Assembly: GCF_003097135.1 (NCBI RefSeq)
Contig: NZ_QEQL01000001.1
Coordinates: 1,364,001-1,428,000, forward strand
Length of the DNA stretch: 64,000 nt
Source: Pseudomonas sp. URIL14HWK12:I12
GTDB lineage: Bacteria > Pseudomonadota > Gammaproteobacteria > Pseudomonadales > Pseudomonadaceae
Direction: 5' to 3'
Positions 37,208 to 47,313 of the stretch are shown piece by piece. Every line of letters starts with the position of its first letter. Positions within the stretch are counted from its first letter, which is position 1. The notes under the pieces were generated by a model that did not search any database, was not told the DNA's origin, and worked only from the letters and a program-made list of their open reading frames with translations. The translations under genes were made by a program, and so were the position numbers.

Positions 37208-37230
37208 GCGGATGGGTCCAACCCATCCGC
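37208..37230 (+). promoter_or_regulatory. Leader hairpin upstream of the PA3611-family gene
   Basis: A perfect 10-bp stem (37208-37217 with 37221-37230) with a CCA loop ends about 13 bases before the AGGAGA ribosome binding site of the next gene. There is no T-run after it, so it is more likely a leader structure than a terminator. Confidence 0.4.
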
Positions 37231-37255
37231 GTTCGCTTCACCTTAGGAGAGTTTC

Positions 37256-37660
37256 ATGCTGCGTGTCACCCTGCCCTTCGCCGCGTTGCTGCTTGCCACA
37301 CCCTGGGTCGCCTTTGGCGCATCCGCAGCCGATTACAACCTCAACCAGATGCTGCAGAAGGTGGCCAAGGACAGCAGTATCGGCACACCACGGGCGATCA
37401 ACGAAGACATCCTGGACCTGGGCTTCACAGTGCAGGGCAAGGAGCTCATCGATCACCTGGCGGTTCAGCCCAGCCACGCAGCGCAGATGCGCGCCAATCC
37501 TCAAACCGTGTACCTGCAACTGGGCGCCAGCGTATGCCGCGACCCCAGTTTCCGGAAGCTGATGGCGCAAGGTGCCGTGATGCGTTACGACTTCTCCGAG
37601 TACAAGACCAAGAAGCCTGTGGCCACGCACCGATACACCGCCCAAGACTGCGGCATGTAA
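37256..37660 (+). CDS. PA3611-family exported protein (quorum-sensing-regulated virulence factor family)
   Basis: A 134-residue protein with a cleavable signal peptide (cleavage after about residue 24, near FGASA). The mature part, for example YNLNQMLQKVAKDSSIGTPR and KELIDHLAV, resembles P. aeruginosa PA3611, a small secreted or periplasmic protein under quorum-sensing control. Two Cys residues (in SVCRDPSF and QDCGM) could form a disulfide. The biochemical role is unknown. AGGAGA lies 5 bases before the ATG. Confidence 0.72.
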   Translation: MLRVTLPFAALLLATPWVAFGASAADYNLNQMLQKVAKDSSIGTPRAINEDILDLGFTVQGKELIDHLAVQPSHAAQMRANPQTVYLQLGASVCRDPSFRKLMAQGAVMRYDFSEYKTKKPVATHRYTAQDCGM

Positions 37661-37758
37661 TACGGTATGACCGGCGGCACCGTGAACCTATAGTTAAAGC
37701 CTAGGCCCCGCAGCCAATGCAAGCGGCTAGGGGCCGGCCGAGTACTCTGGAGGTTCAC

Positions 37759-38829
37759 ATGCCGTATCATCCTGATGACCATCTCGCAGAGCATTTCATC
37801 GCCCAAGGGCAAGAGATCGCCCAGCAGGTCGACGCTCAGCTCCAGCAAGTAGCGCCCGGCAGCCCCAATCGGGCGTTGTACCGCGACATGGTGCTCACCA
37901 TCCTGCGCATGGCCCAGGACGATCACAATCGCTGGAATGCCAAGATCACACTGCAAACCCTGCGCGAACTGGAACATGCATTTCGGGTATTAGAGCGCTT
38001 CCGCCCACGCCGCAAGGTCACTGTTTTCGGCTCGGCACGAATCGCGGCCGACCATGCCCTGTATGAGCAAGCCCGTGAACTGGGCCGCGCCCTGGCAGCG
38101 GCAGACCTTATGGTGATCACTGGCGCTGGCGGGGGCATCATGGCCGCTGCTCACGAAGGCGCTGGGCCTGCTCACAGCCTGGGGTTCAACATCGCACTGC
38201 CTTTCGAACAGCGGGCCAATGCAACGCTGGCAGGCAGCGAGCAGTTGCTGCCCTTTCATTTCTTCTTCATTCGAAAGCTGTTCTTCGTGAAGGAGGCAGA
38301 CGCACTGGTACTTTGCCCAGGCGGTTTTGGTACGCTGGACGAGGCCTTGGAAGTGCTGACTCTGGTACAAACAGGGAAGAGCCCATTGGTACCTGTCCTG
38401 CTGCTCGACGAGCCTGGGGGCACTTACTGGGAGGGGCTTGAGGGGTTCATGCGTGATGAGCTTGAGGCCAAGCGATACATTTTGCCCACCGACATGAAAT
38501 TGATTCGGCGGGTAAGCGACCCACACGCGGCGGTAGAGGAAATCGAACGTTTTTACGCCAATTACCATTCAAGCCGTTGGCTTGGCCGGCTATTCGTTAT
38601 GCGGCTGCGCCACCCCCTGAATGCAACGGCATTGGCAGCCCTCGCTGACGACTTTAGCGACCTGCTCATCGATGGCGCCTTCGAACAACACGATCGTGCC
38701 GGTTCGCCAATACCCGATGGGCCGGAGTTTAGCCATTTGACCAAGATGGCATTTCACTTCGCGGGGCGTGCCTACGGAAGGCTGCGCGAGCTGATCGATT
38801 TCGTCAACCACCCCGAGCATTGGGCCTAG
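37759..38829 (+). CDS. LOG-family protein (predicted nucleotide 5'-monophosphate nucleosidase)
   Basis: A 356-residue protein. The central Rossmann-type LOG domain starts [12 protein letters not shown] (near residue 86), contains [15 protein letters not shown], and has the signature PGGFGTLDE (near 192-200). N- and C-terminal helical extensions make it longer than the small LonelyGuy cytokinin-type enzymes and more like PpnN-type proteins. It may hydrolyse purine or pyrimidine monophosphates to base plus ribose phosphate. CTGGAGG precedes the ATG at 37759. The stop codon overlaps recX by four bases. Confidence 0.85.
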   Translation: MPYHPDDHLAEHFIAQGQEIAQQVDAQLQQVAPGSPNRALYRDMVLTILRMAQDDHNRWNAKITLQTLRELEHAFRVLERFRPRRKVTVFGSARIAADHALYEQARELGRALAAADLMVITGAGGGIMAAAHEGAGPAHSLGFNIALPFEQRANATLAGSEQLLPFHFFFIRKLFFVKEADALVLCPGGFGTLDEALEVLTLVQTGKSPLVPVLLLDEPGGTYWEGLEGFMRDELEAKRYILPTDMKLIRRVSDPHAAVEEIERFYANYHSSRWLGRLFVMRLRHPLNATALAALADDFSDLLIDGAFEQHDRAGSPIPDGPEFSHLTKMAFHFAGRAYGRLRELIDFVNHPEHWA

Positions 38830-39296
38830 TCGTCGATAGATCGGCCACTGAGCAAACGGCCGATCATGTCCAGGGAAAACCCCCGGTAGGCTAGAAAGCG
38901 GGTTTGCCTGGCCCGCTCTTTTGGGTCGGCAGGGCGCACACCTGCAAATTTGCGCTGCCACAGTGCCTGCAAGAGCTCAGCCCAGTCGATGCCCGAATGC
39001 GCCAGGGCTTCGTTCACCGAAGCCTTTGCAAGGCCTCGCTGAAGCAGCTCTTCACGTATCCTTGCAGGGCCATGGCCGGCTGCACTGCGAAAGCGGATGT
39101 AGGCTTCAAGGTAACGCGCTTCGCTGAGCAGGCCTTCCTCGCTCAAACGATCAAGCGCGGCGGCCAGTAACTCATCTGGCGCGCCGCGCTTGCGTAGCTT
39201 TCGTTCCAGCTCCACCCGGCCATGCTCTCGGCGAGCGAGAAGGTCCATGGCCGCCCGCCGCACAGCAAGAGGGGTGTCTAACACAGTATCCGGCAC
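38826..39296 (-). CDS. recX: RecA regulatory protein RecX
   Basis: A 156-residue helical-repeat protein that caps or disassembles RecA filaments. Typical segments are [20 protein letters not shown] and [14 protein letters not shown]. The start codon is GTG, 3 bases after the recA stop codon, so it is translated from the recA transcript at a lower level. It converges on the LOG gene. Confidence 0.95.
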   Translation of the reverse strand: MPDTVLDTPLAVRRAAMDLLARREHGRVELERKLRKRGAPDELLAAALDRLSEEGLLSEARYLEAYIRFRSAAGHGPARIREELLQRGLAKASVNEALAHSGIDWAELLQALWQRKFAGVRPADPKERARQTRFLAYRGFSLDMIGRLLSGRSIDD

Positions 39297-39299
39297 GGC

Positions 39300-40364
39300 T
39301 TAGAAATCGTTTTCAAGGCCGGCCATGTCGTCTTCCTGCTGAGCTGCCGCAGCTGCCTTCTTGTCAACAGGCGTAGCGGTGTTCAGCAGCTTGTCGCGGA
39401 TCTGCTTCTCGATCTCGGCCTTCACCTCAGGGTTCTCCTCGAGGTATTTGGCGGCGTTCGCCTTGCCCTGGCCGATCTTGTTGCCCTTATAGGCATACCA
39501 TGCGCCAGATTTGTCTACCAGGCCGTTGGCGACACCCAGGTCGATGATTTCGCCATTGAGATAGATGCCCTTGCCGTAGAGGATCTGGAACTCGGCTTGG
39601 CGGAAAGGCGGCGACACCTTGTTCTTGACGATCTTGACGCGGGTCTCGCTGCCCACCACGTCGTCGCCTTCCTTGACAGAGCCAGTGCGGCGAATATCCA
39701 GACGCACGGACGCGTAGAACTTCAAGGCGTTACCACCGGTGGTGGTTTCAGGGCTGCCGAACATCACACCGATTTTCATACGAATCTGGTTGATGAAAAT
39801 GACCAGGCAGTTCGCGTTCTTGATGTTGCCGGTGATCTTGCGCAGCGCCTGGGACATCAGGCGGGCCTGCAGGCCTACGTGCATGTCGCCCATTTCGCCT
39901 TCGATTTCTGCCTTGGGCACGAGCGCCGCGACGGAGTCGACGATGATCACGTCGACCGCGTTCGAGCGGACCAGCATGTCGGTGATTTCCAGCGCCTGCT
40001 CACCCGTATCGGGCTGCGACACCAGCAGGTCGTCGACATTGACCCCCAGCTTGCCCGCGTACTCAGGGTCAAGGGCATGCTCGGCATCGACGAAGGCGCA
40101 AGTAGCACCCAGCTTTTGCGCCTGAGCGATTACCGAGAGCGTAAGCGTCGTTTTACCCGACGATTCTGGGCCGTAGATTTCAACGATACGACCGCGCGGC
40201 AGGCCGCCAATACCCAGTGCGATGTCCAGGCCCAGCGAACCTGTTGAAATGGCTGGAATGGACTGACGCTCATGGTCGCCCATACGCATGACCGCGCCTT
40301 TGCCGAATTGACGCTCGATTTGACCCAGCGCCGCAGCCAAGGCACGCTTTTTGTTGTCGTCCAT
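39300..40364 (-). CDS. recA: Recombinase RecA
   Basis: A 354-residue strand-exchange ATPase and LexA co-protease. Walker [10 protein letters not shown] is at residues 65-73. The L1/L2 DNA-binding loops and the MAW-type motif follow, and the acidic C-terminus ends [11 protein letters not shown] LexA box and a -10 element lie just upstream. It forms an operon with recX. Confidence 0.99.
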   Translation of the reverse strand: MDDNKKRALAAALGQIERQFGKGAVMRMGDHERQSIPAISTGSLGLDIALGIGGLPRGRIVEIYGPESSGKTTLTLSVIAQAQKLGATCAFVDAEHALDPEYAGKLGVNVDDLLVSQPDTGEQALEITDMLVRSNAVDVIIVDSVAALVPKAEIEGEMGDMHVGLQARLMSQALRKITGNIKNANCLVIFINQIRMKIGVMFGSPETTTGGNALKFYASVRLDIRRTGSVKEGDDVVGSETRVKIVKNKVSPPFRQAEFQILYGKGIYLNGEIIDLGVANGLVDKSGAWYAYKGNKIGQGKANAAKYLEENPEVKAEIEKQIRDKLLNTATPVDKKAAAAAQQEDDMAGLENDF

Positions 40365-40387
40365 TAGACCCCTCTCGAATTCGATGA

Positions 40388-40429
40388 CGGGGCGCGGCCC
40401 CGATAACTGTATAAGTAGCCAGTATTATA
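40388..40429 (-). promoter_or_regulatory. recA promoter with LexA (SOS) box and leader hairpin
   Basis: On the minus strand a perfect TATAAT (40424-40429) is followed at once by CTGGCTACTTATACAG (40407-40422), which fits the 16-base CTG-N10-CAG SOS operator with one mismatch in the outer half-site. LexA bound here would block the start point. Downstream, a 6-bp GC hairpin (40388-40393 with 40397-40402) sits in the leader. The -35 element is poor, as expected for a regulated promoter. Confidence 0.8.
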
Positions 40430-40448
40430 CACAGTACTCACGCCTCGC

Positions 40449-40949
40449 CTACCCCTGTGCCGGATTTTCTCCCACCGCCAATCGGGACAGGCCCTCGAGC
40501 GCGTGGACCACCGCCTGCCGGCGAACGGACTCGCGGTCACCGTCGAAATGGCAGTACTGTGCTACACAGCCCTCAGGCCAGGCCCACGCCAGCCAGACGG
40601 TTCCCACAGGCTTGGCATCGGAGCCGCCCGTGGGCCCGGCCACACCACTGACCGCAACGGAAAACCGCGCTTGCGCACGCTCTCGTGCCCCTTGCGCCAT
40701 AGCTTCGACAACCTCGCGGCTGACCGCACCCACCTGGGCGAAGAGCCCCTCGGGAACCCCGAGCTGCGCGGTTTTCTGCCGGTTCGAATAGGTAACATAG
40801 CCCGCCTCGAACCACGCCGAGCTGCCCGCGGTGCGTGTGATGGCCTCAGCGATACCCCCACCGGTGCAGGATTCGGCGGTGGCCACGCTGGCCTGGCAGG
40901 CAAGCAGTTGCTCACCGAGGCGAGCCGAGAGTGTTGAAATGACATCCAT
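40449..40949 (-). CDS. pncC: CinA C-terminal-type nicotinamide-nucleotide amidase PncC
   Basis: A 166-residue stand-alone CinA C-terminal domain. It deamidates NMN to NaMN in the NAD recycling pathway. Conserved elements are SVATAESCTGGGIAEAIT, GYVTYSNRQKTAQLGV and AVSGVAGPTGGSDAKPVGTVW. AGGAG precedes the ATG at 40949. It sits directly upstream of recA, as in many proteobacteria, but recA has its own SOS promoter. Confidence 0.94.
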   Translation of the reverse strand: MDVISTLSARLGEQLLACQASVATAESCTGGGIAEAITRTAGSSAWFEAGYVTYSNRQKTAQLGVPEGLFAQVGAVSREVVEAMAQGARERAQARFSVAVSGVAGPTGGSDAKPVGTVWLAWAWPEGCVAQYCHFDGDRESVRRQAVVHALEGLSRLAVGENPAQG

Positions 40950-41115
40950 GCAGGTTCTCCTGGAAATGCTAGGCCGGGAAACGGCGTTAACGACTGTCGC
41001 TGCCCGGCATCGGCTTGTCCACGCCCGATACGCAACAGGCCTTTGCGGAAATTTGCTGTAGTATGACCGGCTCATTGACTGCCCACCCGCCGTACACGCG
41101 AGCCAAGTTACTGAA

Positions 41116-43689
41116 ATGTCTGACTTTTCCGCACACACCCCGATGATGCAACAGTACTGGAAGCTCAAGCAGCAGCATCAGGATCTGTTGATGTTCTACC
41201 GCATGGGCGACTTTTACGAAATCTTCTACGAAGATGCGAAAAAGGCCGCCAAGCTGCTCGATATCACCCTGACCGCGCGGGGGCAGTCGGCAGGGCAGTC
41301 GATCCCGATGTGCGGTATTCCGTTCCATTCGGTGGAAACATACCTGGCCAAACTGGTGAAGCTGGGCGAGTCAGTGGTGATCTGCGAGCAGATCGGCGAC
41401 CCTGCCACCAGCAAGGGGCCTGTGGAGCGCCAGGTGGTGCGCATCATTACCCCGGGCACCATCAGCGATGAAGCCTTGCTCGACGAGCGCCGCGATAATC
41501 TGATCGCCGCGCTGCTGGGTGATGAGCGCCTGTTTGGGCTGGCCGTGCTGGACATCACCAGCGGCCACTTCACCGTACAGGAACTCAAAGGTTGGGAAAC
41601 ACTGCTCGCCGAACTGGAGCGCATCAACCCGGTGGAATTGCTGTTTCCCGACGACTGGCCCCAGGGCCTGCCGGCAGAAAAGCGCCGGGGTTCACGGCGT
41701 CGCGCGCCATGGGATTTCGACCGAGACTCTGCGCGCAAGAGCCTGTGCCAGCAGTTCGGCACGCAAGACCTGAAGGGTTTTGGTTGCGACGGCCTGACGC
41801 TGGCGATCGGCGCCGCTGGGTGCTTGCTCGCCTACGCCAAGGAAACCCAGCGTACTGCCCTGCCTCACCTGCGGGGGCTGCGCCACGAGCGCCTGGACGA
41901 CACAGTAGTCCTCGACGGAGCGACCCGGCGCAATCTTGAGCTGGATGTGAACCTGGCAGGCGGGCGCGACAACACGCTGCAGTCGGTGGTCGACCGATGC
42001 CAAACTGCTATGGGTAGCCGGCTGATCAGCCGCTGGCTGAATCGCCCGCTGCGTGATCTCAAGGTCCTTCAGGCCCGTCAGGGCTCAATCGCCTGCCTGC
42101 TCGACCAATATCGCTTCGAAAGCTTGCAACCCCACTTGAAAGACATCGGCGATATCGAGCGTATCCTGGCGCGCATCGGCTTGCGAAACGCCCGGCCGAG
42201 AGACTTGGCGCGACTTCGCGATGCCCTGGCAGCGCTGCCAGACCTGCAAAACGCGATGGCTGACCTGGAGGCCCCTCATCTGGCGCAGCTGGCGGCCATC
42301 GTGGGCACCTACCCAGACCTTACCCAGTTGCTACAAAAAGCAATCATCGACAACCCGCCAGCGGTCATCCGCGACGGCGGCGTGTTGAAGACCGGTTACG
42401 ATGCCGAACTCGACGAACTGCTCGCCATGAGTGAAAACGCCGGCCAGTTTCTGATCGATCTCGAAGCGCGTGAGAAGGCCCGGACAGGCCTGGCCAACCT
42501 CAAGGTTGGGTATAACCGGGTTCATGGCTACTTCATCGAGTTGCCTACTAAGCAAGCAGAGGGCGCGCCCGCTGACTATATTCGCCGGCAGACGCTCAAA
42601 GGCGCCGAGCGCTTCATCACGCCCGAGCTCAAGGCCTTCGAAGACAAGGCGCTTTCTGCCAAGAGCCGCGCGCTGGCCAGAGAGAAGATGCTCTACGAAG
42701 CCCTGCTCGAGGCGCTGATTGGCCATCTTGCACCGCTGCAAGACACCGCAGCTGCTCTTGCCGAGCTCGATGTGCTGGCCAACCTGGCCGAGCGTGCGCT
42801 CCAGCTCGACCTGAACCGGCCCGAGTTCATCGAAGAGCCCGGCATCCATATCGACCAGGGCCGGCACCCTGTGGTGGAGCAGGTGCTTACAACCCCATTC
42901 GTGGCCAATGATCTGGCGCTTGACGAGGAAACTCGCATGCTGGTGATCACAGGGCCCAACATGGGTGGTAAATCCACCTATATGCGGCAAACGGCGCTGA
43001 TTGTATTGCTGGCTCACATTGGCAGCTATGTGCCTGCCGCAGGCTGCCGGCTTTCATTGGTTGACCGTATTTTCACCCGTATCGGTTCCAGCGATGACCT
43101 CGCGGGGGGGCGCTCGACTTTCATGGTCGAAATGAGCGAAACCGCTAACATTTTGCACCATGCCACCGACCGCAGCCTGGTACTGATGGACGAAGTAGGC
43201 CGCGGCACGAGCACTTTCGATGGCCTGTCGCTGGCCTGGGCTGCGGCCGAGCGCCTGGCCACGCTGCGAGCCTTCACCCTCTTCGCTACCCATTATTTCG
43301 AATTGACGGTGCTGCCCGACAGCGAGCCATTGGTGGCTAACGTGCATCTCAACGCTACCGAGCACAACGATCGGATCGTGTTTCTCCATCATGTTCTGCC
43401 CGGCCCTGCCAGCCAGAGCTATGGGCTGGCCGTTGCGCAACTGGCGGGCGTGCCCGGAGGCGTCATTGCGCGAGCCCGCGAACATCTGAGCCGGCTCGAA
43501 ACCTCCAGCCTTCCCAAGGAAAACACGGCGGCGCCGCCCAAGCCCGGCAAGCCCGCAGCGCCCTTTCAAAGCGACTTGTTCGCAAGCTTGCCGCACCCCG
43601 TCATCGATGAGCTGGGCCGCCTCGACATTGATTCACTATCGCCACGCCAAGCGATGGAATTGCTATATGCATGGAAGGCAAAGGTCTAA
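41116..43689 (+). CDS. mutS: DNA mismatch repair protein MutS
   Basis: An 857-residue mismatch recognition ATPase. The N-terminal mismatch-binding motif [15 protein letters not shown] contains the Phe-x-Glu wedge. The connector, lever and clamp domains follow, then Walker [10 protein letters not shown] (about 613-621) and the [15 protein letters not shown]alker B/signature. A C-terminal tail ends with the usual dimerisation segment. It is divergent from pncC; no strong ribosome binding site is visible before the ATG. Confidence 0.98.
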   Translation: MSDFSAHTPMMQQYWKLKQQHQDLLMFYRMGDFYEIFYEDAKKAAKLLDITLTARGQSAGQSIPMCGIPFHSVETYLAKLVKLGESVVICEQIGDPATSKGPVERQVVRIITPGTISDEALLDERRDNLIAALLGDERLFGLAVLDITSGHFTVQELKGWETLLAELERINPVELLFPDDWPQGLPAEKRRGSRRRAPWDFDRDSARKSLCQQFGTQDLKGFGCDGLTLAIGAAGCLLAYAKETQRTALPHLRGLRHERLDDTVVLDGATRRNLELDVNLAGGRDNTLQSVVDRCQTAMGSRLISRWLNRPLRDLKVLQARQGSIACLLDQYRFESLQPHLKDIGDIERILARIGLRNARPRDLARLRDALAALPDLQNAMADLEAPHLAQLAAIVGTYPDLTQLLQKAIIDNPPAVIRDGGVLKTGYDAELDELLAMSENAGQFLIDLEAREKARTGLANLKVGYNRVHGYFIELPTKQAEGAPADYIRRQTLKGAERFITPELKAFEDKALSAKSRALAREKMLYEALLEALIGHLAPLQDTAAALAELDVLANLAERALQLDLNRPEFIEEPGIHIDQGRHPVVEQVLTTPFVANDLALDEETRMLVITGPNMGGKSTYMRQTALIVLLAHIGSYVPAAGCRLSLVDRIFTRIGSSDDLAGGRSTFMVEMSETANILHHATDRSLVLMDEVGRGTSTFDGLSLAWAAAERLATLRAFTLFATHYFELTVLPDSEPLVANVHLNATEHNDRIVFLHHVLPGPASQSYGLAVAQLAGVPGGVIARAREHLSRLETSSLPKENTAAPPKPGKPAAPFQSDLFASLPHPVIDELGRLDIDSLSPRQAMELLYAWKAKV

Positions 43690-43709
43690 CGTGCAGCCGT
43701 ATTAACTGC

Positions 43710-43776
43710 TAGAATCCCGCGCGGCCTGGCGGCCATGAGCTATTAACCGGGCTCAGTGATCACGCCAGGCCGCGCG
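43710..43776 (+). promoter_or_regulatory. fdxA promoter region with a long inverted repeat
   Basis: TAGAAT (43710-43715) is a good -10 element. A perfect 14-bp inverted repeat (43718-43731 with 43763-43776) starts two bases after it, and a second 5-bp stem (TGAGC 43736-43740 with GCTCA 43751-43755) is nested inside. No T-run follows, so it is not a mutS terminator. It would form a strong structure at the 5' end of the fdxA transcript. Confidence 0.55.
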
Positions 43777-43824
43777 ATCCCAGCCACACGGGCATCGCGT
43801 TTGCCGCCTGAGGAGAGAACTAGA

Positions 43825-44148
43825 ATGACCTTCGTCGTCACCGACAACTGCATCAAGTGCAAGTACACCGACTGCGTAGAAGTGTGTCCGGTGGACTGCT
43901 TTTACGAAGGCCCGAATTTTTTGGTCATTCATCCCGATGAATGCATCGATTGCGCACTGTGTGAGCCGGAGTGCCCGGCGCAAGCCATCTTCTCTGAAGA
44001 TGAAATTCCAGATGATATGCAAGAGTTCATCGAACTGAATAAAGAACTTGCGGAAGTATGGCCTAACATCACAGAGCGTAAAGATCCATTACCCGACGCC
44101 GAAGAGCACGATGGCGTTAAGGGCAAAATCAAAGACCTGGCTCGCTGA
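43825..44148 (+). CDS. fdxA: Seven-iron ferredoxin FdxA
   Basis: A 107-residue ferredoxin of the Azotobacter FdI type with one [3Fe-4S] and one [4Fe-4S] cluster. Cys residues are at 9, 12, 17, 21, 25, 40, 43, 46 and 50. The C-terminal half is an acidic extension of about 50 residues. It carries electrons and is a partner of Fpr in Azotobacter/Pseudomonas. AGGAGAGAAC lies before the ATG at 43825; the frame is open further upstream but runs into the inverted repeat. Confidence 0.96.
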   Translation: MTFVVTDNCIKCKYTDCVEVCPVDCFYEGPNFLVIHPDECIDCALCEPECPAQAIFSEDEIPDDMQEFIELNKELAEVWPNITERKDPLPDAEEHDGVKGKIKDLAR

Positions 44149-44188
44149 GCGCCCGGGCTGCGGGCTGTAAGCTTTAGCCAACTTTTTG

Positions 44189-44224
44189 AAAAGGGGGAGT
44201 GAGCATGGCTCACCCCCCTTTTTC
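44189..44224. terminator. Bidirectional terminator shared by fdxA and rsmZ
   Basis: The stem AAAAGGGGG-(A)-GTGAGC / GCTCAC-CCCCC-TTTT has a 3-base loop and one bulged A. On the plus strand it ends in TTTTTC (for fdxA) and on the minus strand in TTTTC (for the RNA gene). Confidence 0.85.
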
Positions 44225-44317
44225 TCTTTCACGTCCTTGTTGATCGTCCTGATCATTCGCATCATGCGAAGTCCTGATGCACTCATCCTTGAGTGCCCGT
44301 GCTCGTCCGTAAGCACT
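44189..44317 (-). ncRNA. rsmZ: RsmZ-type small RNA (Gac/Rsm pathway)
   Basis: On the minus strand an approximately 129-nt transcript carries five GGA motifs. Three sit in clear hairpin loops: GTGCT-TACGGACG-AGCAC (44299-44316), a perfect 7-bp stem GCACTCA with an AGGA tetraloop (44279-44296), and GATC-AGGAC-GATC (44242-44254). It ends in an intrinsic terminator. RsmZ RNAs sequester RsmA/RsmE (CsrA) by such loops and in pseudomonads lie between rpoS and fdxA, exactly as here. Its expression depends on GacA; I could not find a convincing GacA upstream site. The ends are estimated from the -10 element and the terminator. Confidence 0.9.
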
Positions 44318-44323
44318 GGGTGG

Positions 44324-44351
44324 ATAATACGGCATCGAGTCGCTCGCACAA
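44324..44351 (-). promoter_or_regulatory. Promoter of rsmZ
   Basis: On the minus strand TATTAT (44324-44329) lies about 7 bases before the first hairpin; TTGTGC (44346-44351) is 16 bases upstream. TGAAAG-ACTCA-CTTGCT further up is only a poor match to the TGTAAG-N6-CTTACA GacA site. Confidence 0.6.
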
Positions 44352-44424
44352 GCAAGTGAGTCTTTCAAAACGCAACATGACGAAAAGATGACAACACATT
44401 TGCTGACCTTTCCAAATATATAGC

Positions 44425-44456
44425 TAAAAAAACCCAGCCTTGTTTGACTGGGTTTT
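44425..44456 (-). terminator. Terminator of rpoS
   Basis: The 9-bp stem AAAACCCAG/CTGGGTTTT (44429-44437 with 44448-44456) has a 10-base loop and is followed on the minus strand by TTTTAGC, 20 bases beyond the rpoS stop codon. Confidence 0.85.
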
Positions 44457-44475
44457 ATCAAGCGCAGATAGTTGC

Positions 44476-45477
<1,002 letters not shown>

Positions 45478-45583
45478 TGTTGTAATCCCTTGCTGAGTCC
45501 GACCTCAAGCCATGCATCGCGCGATATCCATGCGCAATACAGTGCCTGTCCCGATTACGTGGGTACAGGCAGGGATCACAGAG

Positions 45584-46486
45584 TCAGCGGCGGGGAAGGA
45601 ATTGCAGGGGGTCCACAGGCTTGCCCTGGCGGCGGATCTCGAAGTGCAGCTTGACGCGATCCGTTCCGGTGGAACCCATCTCGGCGATTGTCTGCCCGGC
45701 TTTGACCTGCTGCCCCTCCTGGACTAACAGCCTGCGGTTATGACCGTAGGCACTCACGTAGGTATCGCTGTGTTTGATGATCACAAGCTCGCCGTACCCC
45801 CGAAGGCCACTACCGGCATAGACAACTGAACCATCAGACGCTGCAAAAACAGGCTGTCCCAAATTTCCGGCGATATCAATGCCTTTATTCAAACTACCGT
45901 TTGAGGCAAATTTGCCGATGAGTGTGCCGTTGGACGGCCACGTCCAGCCTGCGGCATTACGTTCCCCAGCAGGGACGGGCACAGGTACGGGAGTGCTGGC
46001 CACTGGCTGCGATACGGTTGGCGCAGGGGCAGCGGAGCCACCATTCGTCGGTGTATTCGAGTTAGGTTTACGGATGATGGTGGTTTTGAAACCGCCGGCC
46101 GCCGACGGGGCGCTCTGGCTGGTGACCGTTGCCGGCGCTGTCGAGGCGACCACCGCCGGAGGCGCGCTGGCGGCACCATCGAAACGCAGGGATTGGCCAG
46201 GGTGGATGGTATAGGGCTGGGGAATGTTATTTCGGGCAGCCAGGGCCTTGTAGTCCCAGCCATAGCGAAAGGCAATGGAATATAAAGTGTCACCGCGTTT
46301 TACAGTGTATTGCCCGGTGGTGACCTGTGGGTTCGGATTCCGAGGCGCAGCACCCCGGTCGATCACACGAACCCCACTACTGGGAGAGCTTGAGCAACCG
46401 CCTAGAAGGCTGGCCATCGCCATCGCGGCCGCCAGGAGCTTTACTGCGTGAAAACCGGCTGGCTGCCGTAGGAATGTCGGGCTCAC
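45584..46486 (-). CDS. nlpD: Murein hydrolase activator lipoprotein NlpD
   Basis: A 300-residue lipoprotein. The lipobox LLGGC puts lipidation at Cys31. A LysM peptidoglycan-binding domain lies at about 59-103 (YTVKRGDTLYSIAFRYGWDY), then a Pro/Ala/Ser linker, then a LytM (M23) domain from about 185. Catalytic positions are degenerate: the first zinc ligand region reads NKGIDIAG and the last LHFEIRR. This fits NlpD acting as an activator of an amidase such as AmiC in cell separation. The start codon is GTG at 46486 with GGGAG upstream. Confidence 0.94.
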   Translation of the reverse strand: MSPTFLRQPAGFHAVKLLAAAMAMASLLGGCSSSPSSGVRVIDRGAAPRNPNPQVTTGQYTVKRGDTLYSIAFRYGWDYKALAARNNIPQPYTIHPGQSLRFDGAASAPPAVVASTAPATVTSQSAPSAAGGFKTTIIRKPNSNTPTNGGSAAPAPTVSQPVASTPVPVPVPAGERNAAGWTWPSNGTLIGKFASNGSLNKGIDIAGNLGQPVFAASDGSVVYAGSGLRGYGELVIIKHSDTYVSAYGHNRRLLVQEGQQVKAGQTIAEMGSTGTDRVKLHFEIRRQGKPVDPLQFLPRR

Positions 46487-46638
46487 CCACTGCTCCCTTT
46501 GGTGGTGTCGAAAAAAGTGCCGGCATTATAACCGAGCGGTGTGATGCTACGGGCAGCGTCGTGTAATAACTTCACAGCAAAGTGAGGCTAGGCGACCTTG
46601 CGCGCCAGTTCTGACCGGTTCATGCGACGGGAATTCCC

Positions 46639-47313
46639 CTAGGCGAGCGGGCCATTGAGCAAGGGCACGAAGCGCACGGCACCCAACGGATGCCGAGTGA
46701 AGCTGCCGTCTTCTTCCCGGATAATCAACAACAGCTGCTGCAATTCACCAGCACCCACCGGGATGACCATACGCCCACCGGGGGCAAGCTGGTCGAGCAG
46801 GGCCTGAGGAACGTCAGCAGCGACGGCCGTGACAATGATGCCGTTGTAGGGTGCCAATGCCTGCCACCCCTCCCAGCCATCGCCCCAGCGGAACACTACG
46901 TTTCGCAGGTTCAGCGCCTGCAGGCGTTCCTTGGCCCGATCCTGTAATACCTTGATGCGCTCGACCGAAAATACTCGCTCTACCAGTTGTGCCAGCACCG
47001 CCGTTTGATAGCCCGAACCGGTACCGATCTCCAGCACCTTGTCTAACGGGCCTGCCGCCAGTAACAGCTCGCTCATGCGTGCCACCATCCAGGGTTGCGA
47101 GATGGTCTGGTTATTGCCAATCGGAAGCGCCGTATTCTCGTAGGCGCGATGCGCCAAGGCCTCATCGACGAACAGATGCCGCGGGATACGCCGGATGACA
47201 TCCAGTACTCGTCCGTCGGAGATCCCTTCCTCGTGCAGGCGCTGGATCAGCCGCTCACGAGTCCGTTGCGAGGTCATGCCGATTCCATGGTGCATCTCGT
47301 CGCGCCCTCGCAT
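46639..47313 (-). CDS. pcm: Protein-L-isoaspartate O-methyltransferase Pcm
   Basis: A 224-residue SAM-dependent enzyme that repairs isoaspartyl residues in aged proteins. The SAM-binding motif [16 protein letters not shown] is near residue 84, and the family N-terminus is [15 protein letters not shown]. The ATG at 47313 overlaps the surE stop codon as ATGA; a shorter form from 47277 (MTSQRTRER) is possible. Confidence 0.95.
   Translation of the reverse strand: MRGRDEMHHGIGMTSQRTRERLIQRLHEEGISDGRVLDVIRRIPRHLFVDEALAHRAYENTALPIGNNQTISQPWMVARMSELLLAAGPLDKVLEIGTGSGYQTAVLAQLVERVFSVERIKVLQDRAKERLQALNLRNVVFRWGDGWEGWQALAPYNGIIVTAVAADVPQALLDQLAPGGRMVIPVGAGELQQLLLIIREEDGSFTRHPLGAVRFVPLLNGPLA

Larger units (their letters stand above)
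44149..44475. other. Intergenic region between fdxA and rpoS
   Basis: 327 bases between convergent fdxA and rpoS. It contains no protein gene. It holds the shared fdxA/rsmZ terminator, the rsmZ-like RNA gene with its promoter, and the rpoS terminator; 44357-44424 shows nothing else I can name. Confidence 0.8.
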
